Of a DNA stretch of 64,000 nt, positions 7,330-16,472 are shown one piece after another. Origin of the DNA: Pyrinomonas methylaliphatogenes (lineage in GTDB: Bacteria > Acidobacteriota > Blastocatellia > Pyrinomonadales > Pyrinomonadaceae); NCBI RefSeq assembly GCF_000820845.2, contig NZ_CBXV010000006.1:186001-250000 (forward strand), read 5' to 3'. A model generated the notes under the pieces. It did not search any database. It had not been told where the DNA came from and worked only from the letters and a program-made list of their open reading frames with translations. A program made the translations under genes and the position numbers. Position 1 is the stretch's first letter. Each line of letters starts with the position of its first letter.

Positions 7330-9630
7330 ATGATCATCACGCACACGCTCGGTTTCCCGCGGATCGGACCGCGCCGCGAACTGAAAAGAGCGCTCGAAGC
7401 TTATTGGGCCGGCGCGATCACGGAGAGCGACTTACGCGAAACGGCGGCGACGATTCGCCGCCATAACTGGCTCATGCAGAGGGATGCGGGCATAGATCTC
7501 ATCGCCTCGAACGATTTCTCGCTCTACGATCACGTGTTGGACACGGCGGTGCTCGTCGGCGCCATCCCTGCGCGCTACGGTCGAGATGAAAACTCCCTTT
7601 CGACATACTTCGACATGGCGCGCGGATCCGCTGAACGAGATCTGCCCGCCATGGAGATGACGAAGTGGTTCGACACGAACTATCACTACATCGTCCCCGA
7701 GTTCACTCAAGAGCAAGAGTTCCGCCTCGCTTCGACCAAACCGTTCGACGAATTCGAGGAAGCGAAAGCGCTCGGCATCATCACCAAACCCGTCATCCTA
7801 GGTCCGATGAGTTTCCTCTTGCTCGGCAAGACGAAAGGGGCGCGTTTCGATCGTCTCGCTCTGCTCGATCGCTTGCTGCCGATCTACGCCGAAACGCTCG
7901 CGCGCCTCAGTTCGCTGGGGGCTGAGTGGATCCAGCTGGACGAACCATGCCTTGCGCTCGATCGAACGGCAGAGGAACTCGAAGCATACAAGGCGGCTTA
8001 TGAGACGTTGCGCGAAGCCGTCCCCAACGCGAAGATTCTCCTTGCGACCTATTTCGAGAGGCTCGACGAGAATCTTCCGACCGCTCTCAGCCTGCCGATA
8101 GATGCGCTGCATCTCGATCTCGTCCGCGCGCCGCAACAACTGGAGCAGGCGCTCGCTTCCGTTCCCGAGCGGATCGCCCTCTCTCTCGGCATCGTAGATG
8201 GGCGAAACGTTTGGCGGAACGATCTCCGTTCTTCGCTCGCGCTCATTGAAAGGGCCATTCAGAAGCTATCGCCCGAAAGAGTGCTGATCGCCCCGTCGTG
8301 TTCCCTTCTTCACGTCCCCTATGATCTCGCGCTCGAAACGAAGCTCAGTGAGGAGTTGAGGTCGTGGATGGCGTTCGCCAAACAGAAGCTCGATGAGCTC
8401 TCCTGGCTAAAGCGCGCGGCGAGCGGGAAGGATGGGATAGTCGAAGCCGAGTTCGAACGTAACGCGCGCGCGATGCAAGCGCGGCGTTCGTCGCCAGCGG
8501 TCTACGACCAAAGCCTAAGAGCGCGCGTCAACGAAGCGCGGCGTGATCGGCTTCAACGCCGCGTCTCCTATCCCGAGCGCAAAAGGCGGCAACAGCGGAA
8601 GCTGCGGCTTCCGCTATTGCCAACGACCACGATCGGATCCTTCCCGCAAACCGCAGAGGTGCGCTCATGGCGCGCGAAGCTGAGACGCGGCGAACTGTCG
8701 GTGGAAGAGTATGAGCAACGAATCCGCGCCGAGATCGAACGCACCATACGCTGGCAGGAGAGCGTCGGCTTGGACGTTCTGGTCCACGGCGAATTCGAGC
8801 GAAGCGACATGGTCGAATATTTCGCCGAGCAGCTCGACGGCTTCGTCCTCACTGAAAACGGTTGGGTGCAAAGTTACGGCTCGCGCTGCGTAAGGCCGCC
8901 GATCATCTACGGCGATGTGCGACGGCGCGCGCCGATGACCCTCAAATGGTCCACCTTCGCGCAATCTCTGACGGACAAACCGGTGAAAGGGATGCTGACT
9001 GGTCCGGTCACCATGCTTCAATGGTCGTTCGTCCGCGACGATCAACCGCGCAGCGAAACGGCTTTTCAGATCGCGTTGGCATTGCGCGATGAAGTGAGCG
9101 ATTTGGAACGGGCTGGGATCAACATCATTCAGATAGATGAACCGGCGCTGCGCGAAGGGTTGCCGTTGCGCCAATCCGATCGCCCGGATTATCTAAGCTG
9201 GGCCGTTGACTGCTTCCGCTTCATCATCGCCGCGGCGCATGATGAGACGCAAATACACACGCACATGTGTTATGCGGAGTTCGATGACATCATCGAAGCG
9301 ATCGTCGAAATGGATGTTGATGTCATCTCGATCGAAAGTTCGCGTTCGGCGATGGAATCGCTCGACGCTTTCGTCCGATACGGTTATCCGAACGAGATCG
9401 GCCCAGGAGTCTACGACGTTCACTCCCCGCGCGTCCCCTCGGTGGAGGAGATCCTAACGCTTCTGCGGAAGGCGACGGCGGCATTCGACGCGCATCGCCT
9501 CTGGGTCAATCCCGATTGCGGATTGAAGACCAGGGCGTGGGAGCAGATCAGACCTTCGCTCACCAATATGGTCGCGGCGACCAAACTGCTGCGCGTCGAG
9601 CTGGCCGATAAGGCGAAGCCTGTTGAATGA
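7330..9630 (+). CDS. metE: Cobalamin-independent methionine synthase
   Basis: Transfers the methyl group of 5-methyltetrahydropteroyl-polyglutamate to homocysteine without B12; last step of methionine synthesis, cytoplasmic. At 766 residues from the ATG at 7330 (AGGAG at 7319-7323) it matches the usual length. The N-terminal half begins with THTLGFPRIGPRRELK. The C-terminal half carries the zinc site: His645 and Cys647 in IHTHMCYAEF, Glu in VISIESSRS and Cys in WVNPDCGLKTR, and the LPLLPTTTIGSFPQT linker that starts the second barrel. It follows nrdB after 94 bases with no visible promoter or terminator, so it probably belongs to the B12-riboswitch transcript. This fits a cell that also owns a B12-dependent MetH elsewhere. 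Confidence 0.96.
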   Translation: MIITHTLGFPRIGPRRELKRALEAYWAGAITESDLRETAATIRRHNWLMQRDAGIDLIASNDFSLYDHVLDTAVLVGAIPARYGRDENSLSTYFDMARGSAERDLPAMEMTKWFDTNYHYIVPEFTQEQEFRLASTKPFDEFEEAKALGIITKPVILGPMSFLLLGKTKGARFDRLALLDRLLPIYAETLARLSSLGAEWIQLDEPCLALDRTAEELEAYKAAYETLREAVPNAKILLATYFERLDENLPTALSLPIDALHLDLVRAPQQLEQALASVPERIALSLGIVDGRNVWRNDLRSSLALIERAIQKLSPERVLIAPSCSLLHVPYDLALETKLSEELRSWMAFAKQKLDELSWLKRAASGKDGIVEAEFERNARAMQARRSSPAVYDQSLRARVNEARRDRLQRRVSYPERKRRQQRKLRLPLLPTTTIGSFPQTAEVRSWRAKLRRGELSVEEYEQRIRAEIERTIRWQESVGLDVLVHGEFERSDMVEYFAEQLDGFVLTENGWVQSYGSRCVRPPIIYGDVRRRAPMTLKWSTFAQSLTDKPVKGMLTGPVTMLQWSFVRDDQPRSETAFQIALALRDEVSDLERAGINIIQIDEPALREGLPLRQSDRPDYLSWAVDCFRFIIAAAHDETQIHTHMCYAEFDDIIEAIVEMDVDVISIESSRSAMESLDAFVRYGYPNEIGPGVYDVHSPRVPSVEEILTLLRKATAAFDAHRLWVNPDCGLKTRAWEQIRPSLTNMVAATKLLRVELADKAKPVE

Positions 9631-9639
9631 GGCGCCGAA

Positions 9640-11946
9640 TCACTCTCGCTCTTCCCGCCGCTCATCGGTCAACGCGCGCCTTGCGCGCACAGGCGCGCCG
9701 GTGGGGCTGATGGGCGCGCGCCCGACCTCTGGTCGAAAATTTCCATTTTCATCATAAAGGCGCCTGTACTGTAACATGTTGCGCACGACGCCCTGCACGT
9801 AACCGCGCGTCTCGCTCAGAGGGATGGCTTCGGCCCATTCATCGAGATCGGCGGGCAGAGAGGTCAACCACTGAGCCACACGGTTCGGTCCGGCATTGTA
9901 CGCCGCAGCGGCGTATTCTAATCTCCCGAAACGCGCCATTTGATCTTTGAAGTACGCTGTGCCGAGGCGAATGTTCAGGTTCGGATCGTGAAGCGCATCG
10001 GCATCTATCTGATCCGTCAGCCCATAACGTTTCGACACGAGTCGCGCCGTCGGCACAAGCAACTGCATCAGGCCGCGCGCGTTAGCCCGCGAGACGGCGC
10101 GCGTATCGAAGACCGACTCCTGGCGGATGAGGCCGGCGATCGCGTAAGGATCGAGGCCGCGCGCGCGCGCTTCGCGTTTGATCGTCTCCCAATACATGAG
10201 CGGGTAGAAGATCTCCCACGCCTCGCGCGATAGCTCTTCGGGCTTCATCTGCGCATAATCCGGGTAGCTTTGCCGCAACGCATTGAAGGCTTGAAAGGTC
10301 TCACCGCGCAGCCGATAAAGACGAGCGAGCGCGAGATTGACGCGCGGACTATCGGGAGCTTTCGCTTGAGCCAAGCGCAACTCATCGAACGCCCACTCAT
10401 CGAAACCGAGCGTGGCGAGATTCTCCGCCCGCGCGATGCGCTCATCCTCCGATGGACCAGCGGTCTCCGGCGCAACGCTCACCGTCCCGAGATTCGCGAC
10501 GGCTTTTGCCAGAAGGCCATCGGTCCGCTCTTTTTGCGCCGCGTCTCCCCTCAAGCCCTCAAGACGTTGTCTCGCCAGATAGCCATACCATGTCGCCTCA
10601 TACCGTTCCTGTAAAGCTTCATAAAGGGCGCGAGCTTCGCTCATATGCCCCGTGCGCTCGGCGTCGCGCGCGGCCCAGTAAGCCGCACGACCGCGGAAAT
10701 CGGCGTGCCGATCCGCATAATGCGCTAAGTATTCGACGAATCCAGCAAAAGCCGCCGCGTAATCTTTCGCTTGATGGTCCAGCCATGCGAGCTCGAACTG
10801 CGCCGCGGCAACCTCTTCCGAACCCGGGAAACGCTCGACCGCAATGCGCCAAAACCTTCTGGCTTGCCATTCGTCTTTCGCCTCACGCGCCGCGTATCCG
10901 AGCGCGGTGAACGCGCGGCGCGTCCAAGAGCTTTGAGGGAACAGGCGAAGCATCTCATTCGCAACATCCCAAGCGACACTCCACTGGCGAGTCCGCGCGT
11001 GAACGAGCGCGGTGTAATAGAGCGCCTCCGCTTTCAGCTCGCCAGCCGACGCAGGGACCGCGATGAAGGATGAGAGGGCGCTAGGCAAACGCCCGAGGTT
11101 GAAGGCCGCGATCCCGCGCCGCAAATTCGCCTGCGCATCCAACCTTTGCGGGAAACGAACGGCAAGCTGATCATATGCTTCAGCCGCCTCCTTGAAAAGC
11201 CTCGCTCCGAAGAGGCGGTCGGCGCGCACGTAGGCCTCCTCCGCAGTTTCCGGAGCGAGCGTCCCGTTCAAACGAAGGATGGAAGAGATAGCTTCACCGC
11301 TCTCCGCCGAGGCCGGGGCGAAGAAATAGATGCGGCGATAGAGCGCCAGCGCGCGCGCCAGGTCGCCGCTTCTTTCCAGAGCTTGAGCAGCGAGCAACAA
11401 CGCCGCCGGATCGTCTTGCGACAATAGATCCTTCAAAAAGGTCGGCACCGCGCTCCCCTGGCCGCCCTCCAAAGCGAGCTTCGAAGCGCGTAGCGACGCC
11501 TCTTTGGCGCGCGGAGACGAAGGGAAGCGGCGAACCAGCGCCTCGTAAGCGGCGCGGGCCTCCACAGATCTGCCGGATTCCTCTAGGGCGCGCGCGCGCA
11601 GAAAGAGCGCATAGTCGCCGATCTTCGTCGGCGCGAAGTCGCCATCGAGCAAGGCTGCCGCGCCAGCCCAATCCCTCCGTTCAAAACGAAGGCGCGCGCG
11701 CGCCAATCGCGCCAGCGCTCCCAAAGGCGTCTGCGCATGCGCCACCTCGATCTGTTTGAGCGTCCCTTCATCGGGCAACCGCGAAGCCCGCATCAACGCC
11801 CGCAAGCGGGCCAGATCATCCGCTTCGCTTCCCGGCACCACGTTACAACTGCTCAAAGATGAGCCAAGCAGCAGAGCGCTGATGAAAGAGCCGCAAACGA
11901 GAGTTGAGACCGCCCGAAAGTTAAGTTGTCGAGTGAAGATCAGCAT
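9640..11946 (-). CDS. Lipoprotein soluble-lytic-transglycosylase-like protein (Slt70 type)
   Basis: Cleaves the glycan backbone of peptidoglycan between MurNAc and GlcNAc, leaving 1,6-anhydro ends. The 768 residues start with a hydrophobic leader ending in a lipobox (LGSSLSSCN), so it should be a lipid-anchored periplasmic protein. A long alpha-helical TPR-like superhelix (about residues 40-560) is followed by the SLT catalytic domain (about 575-720), with the catalytic Glu in GLIRQESVFD and the family motifs ANARGLMQLL and AAAAYNAGPNRV. The ATG at 11946 lacks a strong ribosome site; a GTG a few codons on would keep the lipobox. It converges with metE with only nine bases between the stop codons. 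Confidence 0.9.
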   Translation of the reverse strand: MLIFTRQLNFRAVSTLVCGSFISALLLGSSLSSCNVVPGSEADDLARLRALMRASRLPDEGTLKQIEVAHAQTPLGALARLARARLRFERRDWAGAAALLDGDFAPTKIGDYALFLRARALEESGRSVEARAAYEALVRRFPSSPRAKEASLRASKLALEGGQGSAVPTFLKDLLSQDDPAALLLAAQALERSGDLARALALYRRIYFFAPASAESGEAISSILRLNGTLAPETAEEAYVRADRLFGARLFKEAAEAYDQLAVRFPQRLDAQANLRRGIAAFNLGRLPSALSSFIAVPASAGELKAEALYYTALVHARTRQWSVAWDVANEMLRLFPQSSWTRRAFTALGYAAREAKDEWQARRFWRIAVERFPGSEEVAAAQFELAWLDHQAKDYAAAFAGFVEYLAHYADRHADFRGRAAYWAARDAERTGHMSEARALYEALQERYEATWYGYLARQRLEGLRGDAAQKERTDGLLAKAVANLGTVSVAPETAGPSEDERIARAENLATLGFDEWAFDELRLAQAKAPDSPRVNLALARLYRLRGETFQAFNALRQSYPDYAQMKPEELSREAWEIFYPLMYWETIKREARARGLDPYAIAGLIRQESVFDTRAVSRANARGLMQLLVPTARLVSKRYGLTDQIDADALHDPNLNIRLGTAYFKDQMARFGRLEYAAAAYNAGPNRVAQWLTSLPADLDEWAEAIPLSETRGYVQGVVRNMLQYRRLYDENGNFRPEVGRAPISPTGAPVRARRALTDERREERE

Positions 11947-12100
11947 CTGCGTTCGGCGTAAGATCGAAGAAGTTCACGCCCCCTTCGTCGATTAGGATGC
12001 CATTGCCAAAGGGCCCCGTTCGCTTTCGGCGCAAGAGCAAAGCGCGCTTCGCAGCACGTCCCACGAAGCGCGCTTTGAATGCGGCGTCTCTGTCGACCCC

Positions 12101-13408
12101 TCAATTCTGTCCCGGCACCGTGGCCCCCGGATAGTTCGGCCCCAATTTGGATGGATCGCCTTCCGCCAGGGTATTGACCAATTCGTGATGGAAGTAATCG
12201 AACCGCGCCGCGACGGGCGGGGCGACGCGTTTCTCATACATTTGGCGCGAACGCTCTATCTCCTCGCGCAAACGCGTATAGAGATCGCCTCGTTCGCGCC
12301 CTTCGCGCACCTTCTGTTCGTTGTAGAGCTTGATTTCGGAGACGAGCAAGCGCGCGAAACGTCGCGCATCGGTGTGCAAGCGTCGCTCCTCTTCGCCGTG
12401 AACCTCGATCGGAAGATCTATCTCGGCGCTGCTTCGACGGCGCGAGGCGAGCGGTGCCGTGTAACCGGAGAGCGTTCCGGTCTGAGCGGCAGAAGGGGAA
12501 ACGCTCGCCGCCGTGCCGTTCGCTTCAACCGCAACCGGTGAAGGCGCTTCGACCTTTTCGCTTGCCTCAGCAGGAGCGGGCGGAATCTTGTCCTCGCGCT
12601 CCGCGGGCGTTTCCGCTTGCCGCGCGGGCTGCTCGGCGACTTGCGCCGATGCGCGCGTTGGCGTCGTACGCTGCGCGAGCAATTCGACGGCCATGCTCGC
12701 CACGCGCGCCAGCATCTCTAGGGCCTCGAGGTTGATCGCTTCGGAACCGAGAGCGGCCGAATCGGCATAGAGGACGGCGACCGTTTTGCCGCGCGCGACC
12801 AATGGCACGGCGGCGACCCATTCGGGTTTCTCCTCGCCCAATCGGGCGAGTAAAGCCTCATCGCCTTCATGCGCTCCGGGCTTGCCGCTCCAAGCGCGTC
12901 CCGAACGGATCACCGCGCTGAGCAAATTGTTCGCCGTAAGCGGGAAGGAGATCTCGCGCACACGCGCGTCGCCCACCGACCCTTCGAATCCGCGCGCACG
13001 CCATCCTTTGACCTGATCGCCTTTGACGACGAAGAAGGCCACACGCGGCGCGAACGATGCCGCCCGTTCCACCAGCGCCGATAAGACTTCGGCCTGCGTG
13101 CGCCGCGCATTAAACTCCTCGACGGCAGCTTTTAAGATGGCGATATCGCTCGAAGCTTTGGCGCGGGCCGATTCGTTGGCGGCATCCTCTAACCCTTGGT
13201 TATAAGCGGCGCGTAGATGTTCGACGATCGAGAGCGTCAAAGGCGTCCCGCTGCCCGCAACTCCATTCAAACGCTCGAGCGCCTGCGCGAAAGCCTCGTT
13301 GATCTGCCCCTGCAATCGCGCGATCTCGCTCTGCAAGGCGCTCAACCGAGACGCGATGACATCCTCGACCTCGGCGCGCATCCTTTTTTCCAATTCTTCA
13401 CTGACCAC
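12101..13408 (-). CDS. Coiled-coil/GAF-like protein with a conserved C-terminal helical domain
   Basis: Unknown function. From the GTG at 13408 (GGAGGG nine bases upstream) it has 435 residues; the frame stays open to 13513 but without a ribosome site. Residues about 1-110 are coiled coil (EELEKRMRAEVEDVIASRL). Residues about 110-250 look like a degenerate GAF sensor domain (FFVVKGDQVKGWRARGFEG, then WVAAVPLVARGKTVAVLYAD). A low-complexity Pro/Ala/Glu linker follows. The last 110 residues (HTDARRFARLLVSEIKLYNE, then FDYFHHELVNTLAEGDPSKL) look like a conserved helical module often met at the end of acidobacterial and deltaproteobacterial unknowns. No kinase or output enzyme is attached. It may be a scaffold or signalling adaptor. 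Confidence 0.65.
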   Translation of the reverse strand: MVSEELEKRMRAEVEDVIASRLSALQSEIARLQGQINEAFAQALERLNGVAGSGTPLTLSIVEHLRAAYNQGLEDAANESARAKASSDIAILKAAVEEFNARRTQAEVLSALVERAASFAPRVAFFVVKGDQVKGWRARGFEGSVGDARVREISFPLTANNLLSAVIRSGRAWSGKPGAHEGDEALLARLGEEKPEWVAAVPLVARGKTVAVLYADSAALGSEAINLEALEMLARVASMAVELLAQRTTPTRASAQVAEQPARQAETPAEREDKIPPAPAEASEKVEAPSPVAVEANGTAASVSPSAAQTGTLSGYTAPLASRRRSSAEIDLPIEVHGEEERRLHTDARRFARLLVSEIKLYNEQKVREGRERGDLYTRLREEIERSRQMYEKRVAPPVAARFDYFHHELVNTLAEGDPSKLGPNYPGATVPGQN

Positions 13409-13509
13409 TTTGGAGAGCCCTCCGTTAAGGCGTGTGGTGCCGGATGGATCTTCCGCGGCGAAGCCACATAGGCTTCGCGCCGGATTATGCTTGCCCATGA
13501 GGAATGGTG

Positions 13510-13615
13510 TCAAGAGATTTCTTCGCCTTGGATCAACTTCAACGCTTGATTGGCTATTGCGCCAAATATGCGCGTTTATCGCGTCAAGAGATTTCTTCGC
13601 CCTGGATCAACTTCA
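13510..13615. repeat. Imperfect 33-base direct repeat in a divergent intergenic region
   Basis: Positions 13510-13542 and 13583-13615 match at 32 of 33 bases (both begin GTCAAGAGATTTCTTCGCC; the single difference is T versus C at base 20). The last 11 bases (GATCAACTTCA) are repeated once more immediately after the second copy. The repeat fills the gap between the GAF-like gene and the small gene at 13753, where promoters for both would lie. Whether it is regulatory or a local duplication cannot be told. Confidence 0.8.
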
Positions 13616-13752
13616 GATCAACTTCACAACTTCAACCGCGAGCCATTAACCCGAAGATTTGCGCTCAACCTGTAACCGCGATATATTTGCAGACACTCTC
13701 ACTGACCCAGCTTGCGCGCCATCCCTGCCGATTCAAATCTGGAAGGTGAACG

Positions 13753-14037
13753 ATGCGCGAAGAACTTGAAGAAGATGGCGTCAAACTCGCCACCGAAGAG
13801 ATTTTGAGAGCTTACGCGAAGCTTTTCGCCGATGAACGCATCGTGCGGCGCTTTAAGCGCTCGGGCGTCCGCTACATCGAACTCGGCGCCGGGCTGCGCC
13901 TCGTCGAACAGAACCCAAACAAGGAGAGCCGCTGGGCAGCTCTCGCCCGCCAGGGTCATCGCATCGCGTGGGTCATGCGCGATGGCGAATATCTAGCGCG
14001 GATCGTTGATGATTCAATTACGATCCTCAGAGACTGA
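13753..14037 (+). CDS. Small hypothetical protein, 94 residues
   Basis: Not recognised. The ATG is preceded by AAGGTGA at good distance. The protein is soluble and charged, with an N-terminal helix (EELEEDGVKLATEEILRAYA), a basic middle (RIVRRFKRSGVRYIEL) and a probable beta-rich end (HRIAWVMRDGEYLARIVDD). No signal peptide, membrane segment or cysteine is seen. It is flanked by a repeat-bearing intergenic region upstream and converges with a TonB-type gene 29 bases downstream. Coding is supported by the ribosome site and by the absence of any better frame. Confidence 0.55.
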   Translation: MREELEEDGVKLATEEILRAYAKLFADERIVRRFKRSGVRYIELGAGLRLVEQNPNKESRWAALARQGHRIAWVMRDGEYLARIVDDSITILRD

Positions 14038-14066
14038 GGCGATCCTCCTTTGGAGCGATAGACCGC

Positions 14067-15017
14067 TCAGTTGAACTTGATCGGAACCGTAACCCAACCG
14101 CTCTTGCCGCTCGGGTAACGGCGTTGCCGCGCGATGCGGAGAGCCGAAGCCTCATAAGCCTCCATGCCGGGCCGCGAGTTGGCCACCGTCGCCTGTGAGA
14201 CGCGCCCTTGTTCATCGACGAAGACGCGCACGATGACCGTCTGACCGCCGGATGTCTCGACGCGTTTCTGCGCGCTGGCCGTCTCGCCGCTCGTCTGTGC
14301 CGTATCGCGCGCAATCCTTTCCATCTGCCGACGTTCCAACTTCTCGTGCTGGCGCTGAACCGCTTCCGCCCTGCTCGGCTCTGCAGCTTGAGCCTCTTTG
14401 GGCGAAGCTTCCGCAGTTTCGCTCGGCGGCGCAAGCGGCGACGGCGAACTCACCGGCTGTGGCGTGACTGCAGGCGGAGGCGCGACCGAAGCGGCGTTCG
14501 TCCTCTTCAAACCGAACCAGTCGGTCAGAGCTCCCACCGCCGTCGCACAGACCAACACGGCGACGGCTGCCACGCCGACGCCTAAGGCTCGACGCCGCCC
14601 CTCCTCACCGGCGACCGCCGAGAATTCGGTCTCCCCTGTCTCTTCATACTCTTCGCGCAGCCTTTCGATCTCTTCCTCGGTCAATCCGGCAAACGGATCT
14701 CCGACCGGCACGCCTTCGTCCAATCGTCGCAGACCTTCGAGCACCACTTGGGCCCAAGGTTCGTTGATAGTTCTCTCCGGAGCCTCGCGCTGTGGTTGAA
14801 AGTCGAACTTCACGTTAGGCTGGCGCAAAGCGTAATAGACAGCCTCCACCCCTTTGAGCGAACCGATGCGCGCGTCAACTAGCTCGCCATCCTTGATGTA
14901 GAAGATACCGGGCAAAGGCGAGTAAGCGACCTTGAGGCGGCCCGTCTTACGCTGATTGCAGAAGAACTCGATCAGTTCGGCAAGAGAGAGATCGCTCAGT
15001 TGTCCGGTTAGTGCCAT
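14067..15017 (-). CDS. DUF4388-transmembrane-TonB C-terminal domain protein
   Basis: From the ATG at 15017 (AAGGAACGGAAG upstream) the protein has 316 residues. The N-terminal 100 residues match the DUF4388 (PatA-like) pattern: MALTGQLSDLSLAELIEFF, RKTGRLKV, GIFYIKDGELVDA. A single hydrophobic helix follows (about residues 165-185, VAAVAVLVCATAVGAL), then a Pro/Ala/Ser-rich linker and a C-terminal TonB-type domain (VIVRVFVDEQGRVSQATV, ALRIARQRRYPSG). DUF4388 would be cytoplasmic and the TonB-like end periplasmic. This is an unusual joining of a signalling-associated domain to an energy-transducer end. It ends a two-gene pair with the next TonB-like gene upstream (28-base gap). Confidence 0.75.
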   Translation of the reverse strand: MALTGQLSDLSLAELIEFFCNQRKTGRLKVAYSPLPGIFYIKDGELVDARIGSLKGVEAVYYALRQPNVKFDFQPQREAPERTINEPWAQVVLEGLRRLDEGVPVGDPFAGLTEEEIERLREEYEETGETEFSAVAGEEGRRRALGVGVAAVAVLVCATAVGALTDWFGLKRTNAASVAPPPAVTPQPVSSPSPLAPPSETAEASPKEAQAAEPSRAEAVQRQHEKLERRQMERIARDTAQTSGETASAQKRVETSGGQTVIVRVFVDEQGRVSQATVANSRPGMEAYEASALRIARQRRYPSGKSGWVTVPIKFN

Positions 15018-15045
15018 GCGACTTCCGTTCCTTTCCGTAGGGCGT

Positions 15046-16161
15046 TCACTGCTCGTAAACGAAGTTATAGGTGATGACTCCCGCGACCTTGACTGGTTGA
15101 CCGGAAAGCAGAGTCGGCGTAAATCGCGCCTGACGCGCTGCCGCGACAGCGGCCTCATGCAGCAAAGCCGGCCCGCTGACGGCGCGCGCGGAGATCACCC
15201 TACCCGACACATCGACCACAACCTCGACATTGACGACGCCTTGAACATGAGCGCGCCTTGCCGCTTCAGGATAGATGGGCTTCGGCAAGCTGATCGCGCG
15301 CCCGTTCAACACGCCGCCGGAGATCGGTTTGAGCAGAGGTTTGGGCGTCGGCGGGGGCGCATCAGCCTCGACTCGCACCGGAGTCCCGGCATCGGCGGCC
15401 ACCTCGACCGGAACCTTGGGCGCGGGCGCAGGCGTCAACGAAGCCACACGGTCGGGCGAAACCGTGGTCAAAGGCGGAACGGCTTTGCCATCTTTCGCCC
15501 CACCGCGCGAATCAGCGACGGGTTTGTTTGCCATCCCCACTGCCCCCGTAGAGGGCTTGACGGGGGCGACCGTCGGATTGGCGACATTACTGGCAGCGTT
15601 GCTGGCGGCATTATGGCCGGAAGCGAGCGCGCTCGAAGTTTGAACTATCTTGGCGACGTTATCCTCGTAAAAGTAGGTGATCGTCCGGTAGGTCACTTCC
15701 GTCGGCTCATAGGTGATCTTTCCGCCTTCGATGACAGCGACGGATGTCGTCATCTTCACCCAATTTCCCACGGCATCGAACTCGTATGAATAGACCTCCT
15801 TGCTGAGGATCGTCCCATCGCTGTTATAGAGCGTCATCTCCGTGATGTTGCCGCGGTCATCGTATTTATAGACCTCACGGCCCGTCAGATTCGAACTCTC
15901 CACGGAGTAATAGGCGTTGTCGATCTTGTTGCCCTTCAAATCGTAGGTCGCCGTCTCTAAGAGCACGCGCGGCCCTTCGACAACCTTCCCTCCCTTGACG
16001 GCTAACTTTGCCGTTTCAGTGCGCACACGACGCACAGGACCGATCAATCCATCGCGGATCCGGTCGTTGTCGGCCGTCCCTTGCGCCCATGTCATGCCGA
16101 AAAGACCGCCACATACAAACAGAAAGAACAGGGCTGTTATGAGGTTGCTGCGTCCAAACAT
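15046..16161 (-). CDS. Exported TonB-family C-terminal protein with YD-like N-terminal repeats
   Basis: From the ATG at 16161 (AAGGAGAT eight bases upstream) the protein has 371 residues. A signal peptide or membrane anchor is clear at the start (LITALFFLFVCGGLFGMTWAQG). Residues about 40-170 form short beta repeats (YDLKGNKID, YKYDDRGNITEM, YSYEFDAVGNWVKM) that recall YD/RHS-type repeats. A low-complexity linker rich in Ala, Pro, Val and Thr leads to a TonB C-terminal domain (YPEAARRAHVQGVVNVEVVV, AARQARFTPTLLSGQPV). It probably spans or decorates the periplasm and couples to outer-membrane partners. The long leader starts at a good promoter at 16413-16441. Confidence 0.75.
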   Translation of the reverse strand: MFGRSNLITALFFLFVCGGLFGMTWAQGTADNDRIRDGLIGPVRRVRTETAKLAVKGGKVVEGPRVLLETATYDLKGNKIDNAYYSVESSNLTGREVYKYDDRGNITEMTLYNSDGTILSKEVYSYEFDAVGNWVKMTTSVAVIEGGKITYEPTEVTYRTITYFYEDNVAKIVQTSSALASGHNAASNAASNVANPTVAPVKPSTGAVGMANKPVADSRGGAKDGKAVPPLTTVSPDRVASLTPAPAPKVPVEVAADAGTPVRVEADAPPPTPKPLLKPISGGVLNGRAISLPKPIYPEAARRAHVQGVVNVEVVVDVSGRVISARAVSGPALLHEAAVAAARQARFTPTLLSGQPVKVAGVITYNFVYEQ

Positions 16162-16412
16162 CTTGAGAATCTCCTTCCGTTCGTCGGGTGATCCCAAATT
16201 CGCGCTTGAAGACCGATCTCGCAGCGAAAGAGAGCGCTCCGAAGCTAAACGCATCGCGCGATAACTCCGGATGAGGTTCCCATCCCGTTCGATCTTTGAA
16301 AGAACTCGCCGCATAGTGCTGATCTACACGTGGAGAGCACGACGCCGTCTTGGTTAAGAAGTGCCAAACCGTAGGAAGGTCGCGCTGCCGGCACCAAGCA
16401 GCGGCGGGATAA

Positions 16413-16441
16413 TTATTACACCAACAAACCTGTTTTGTCTA
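16413..16441 (-). promoter_or_regulatory. Promoter upstream of the TonB-like gene pair
   Basis: On the minus strand TAGACA (16441-16436) and TAATAA (16418-16413) are separated by exactly 17 bases in an AT-rich pocket of an otherwise GC-rich region. It points toward the gene starting at 16161 and would give a leader of about 245 bases. No gene is seen in the 311 bases from 16162 to 16472. Confidence 0.5.
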
Positions 16442-16472
16442 GTTAAAAATGTTTTGACAAGAGCCCGGATGC

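Noticed and set aside
13510-13615. Possible CRISPR array
   Set aside because: Only two full copies with a spacer of about 40 bases and no cas genes; a simple duplication is a better explanation.
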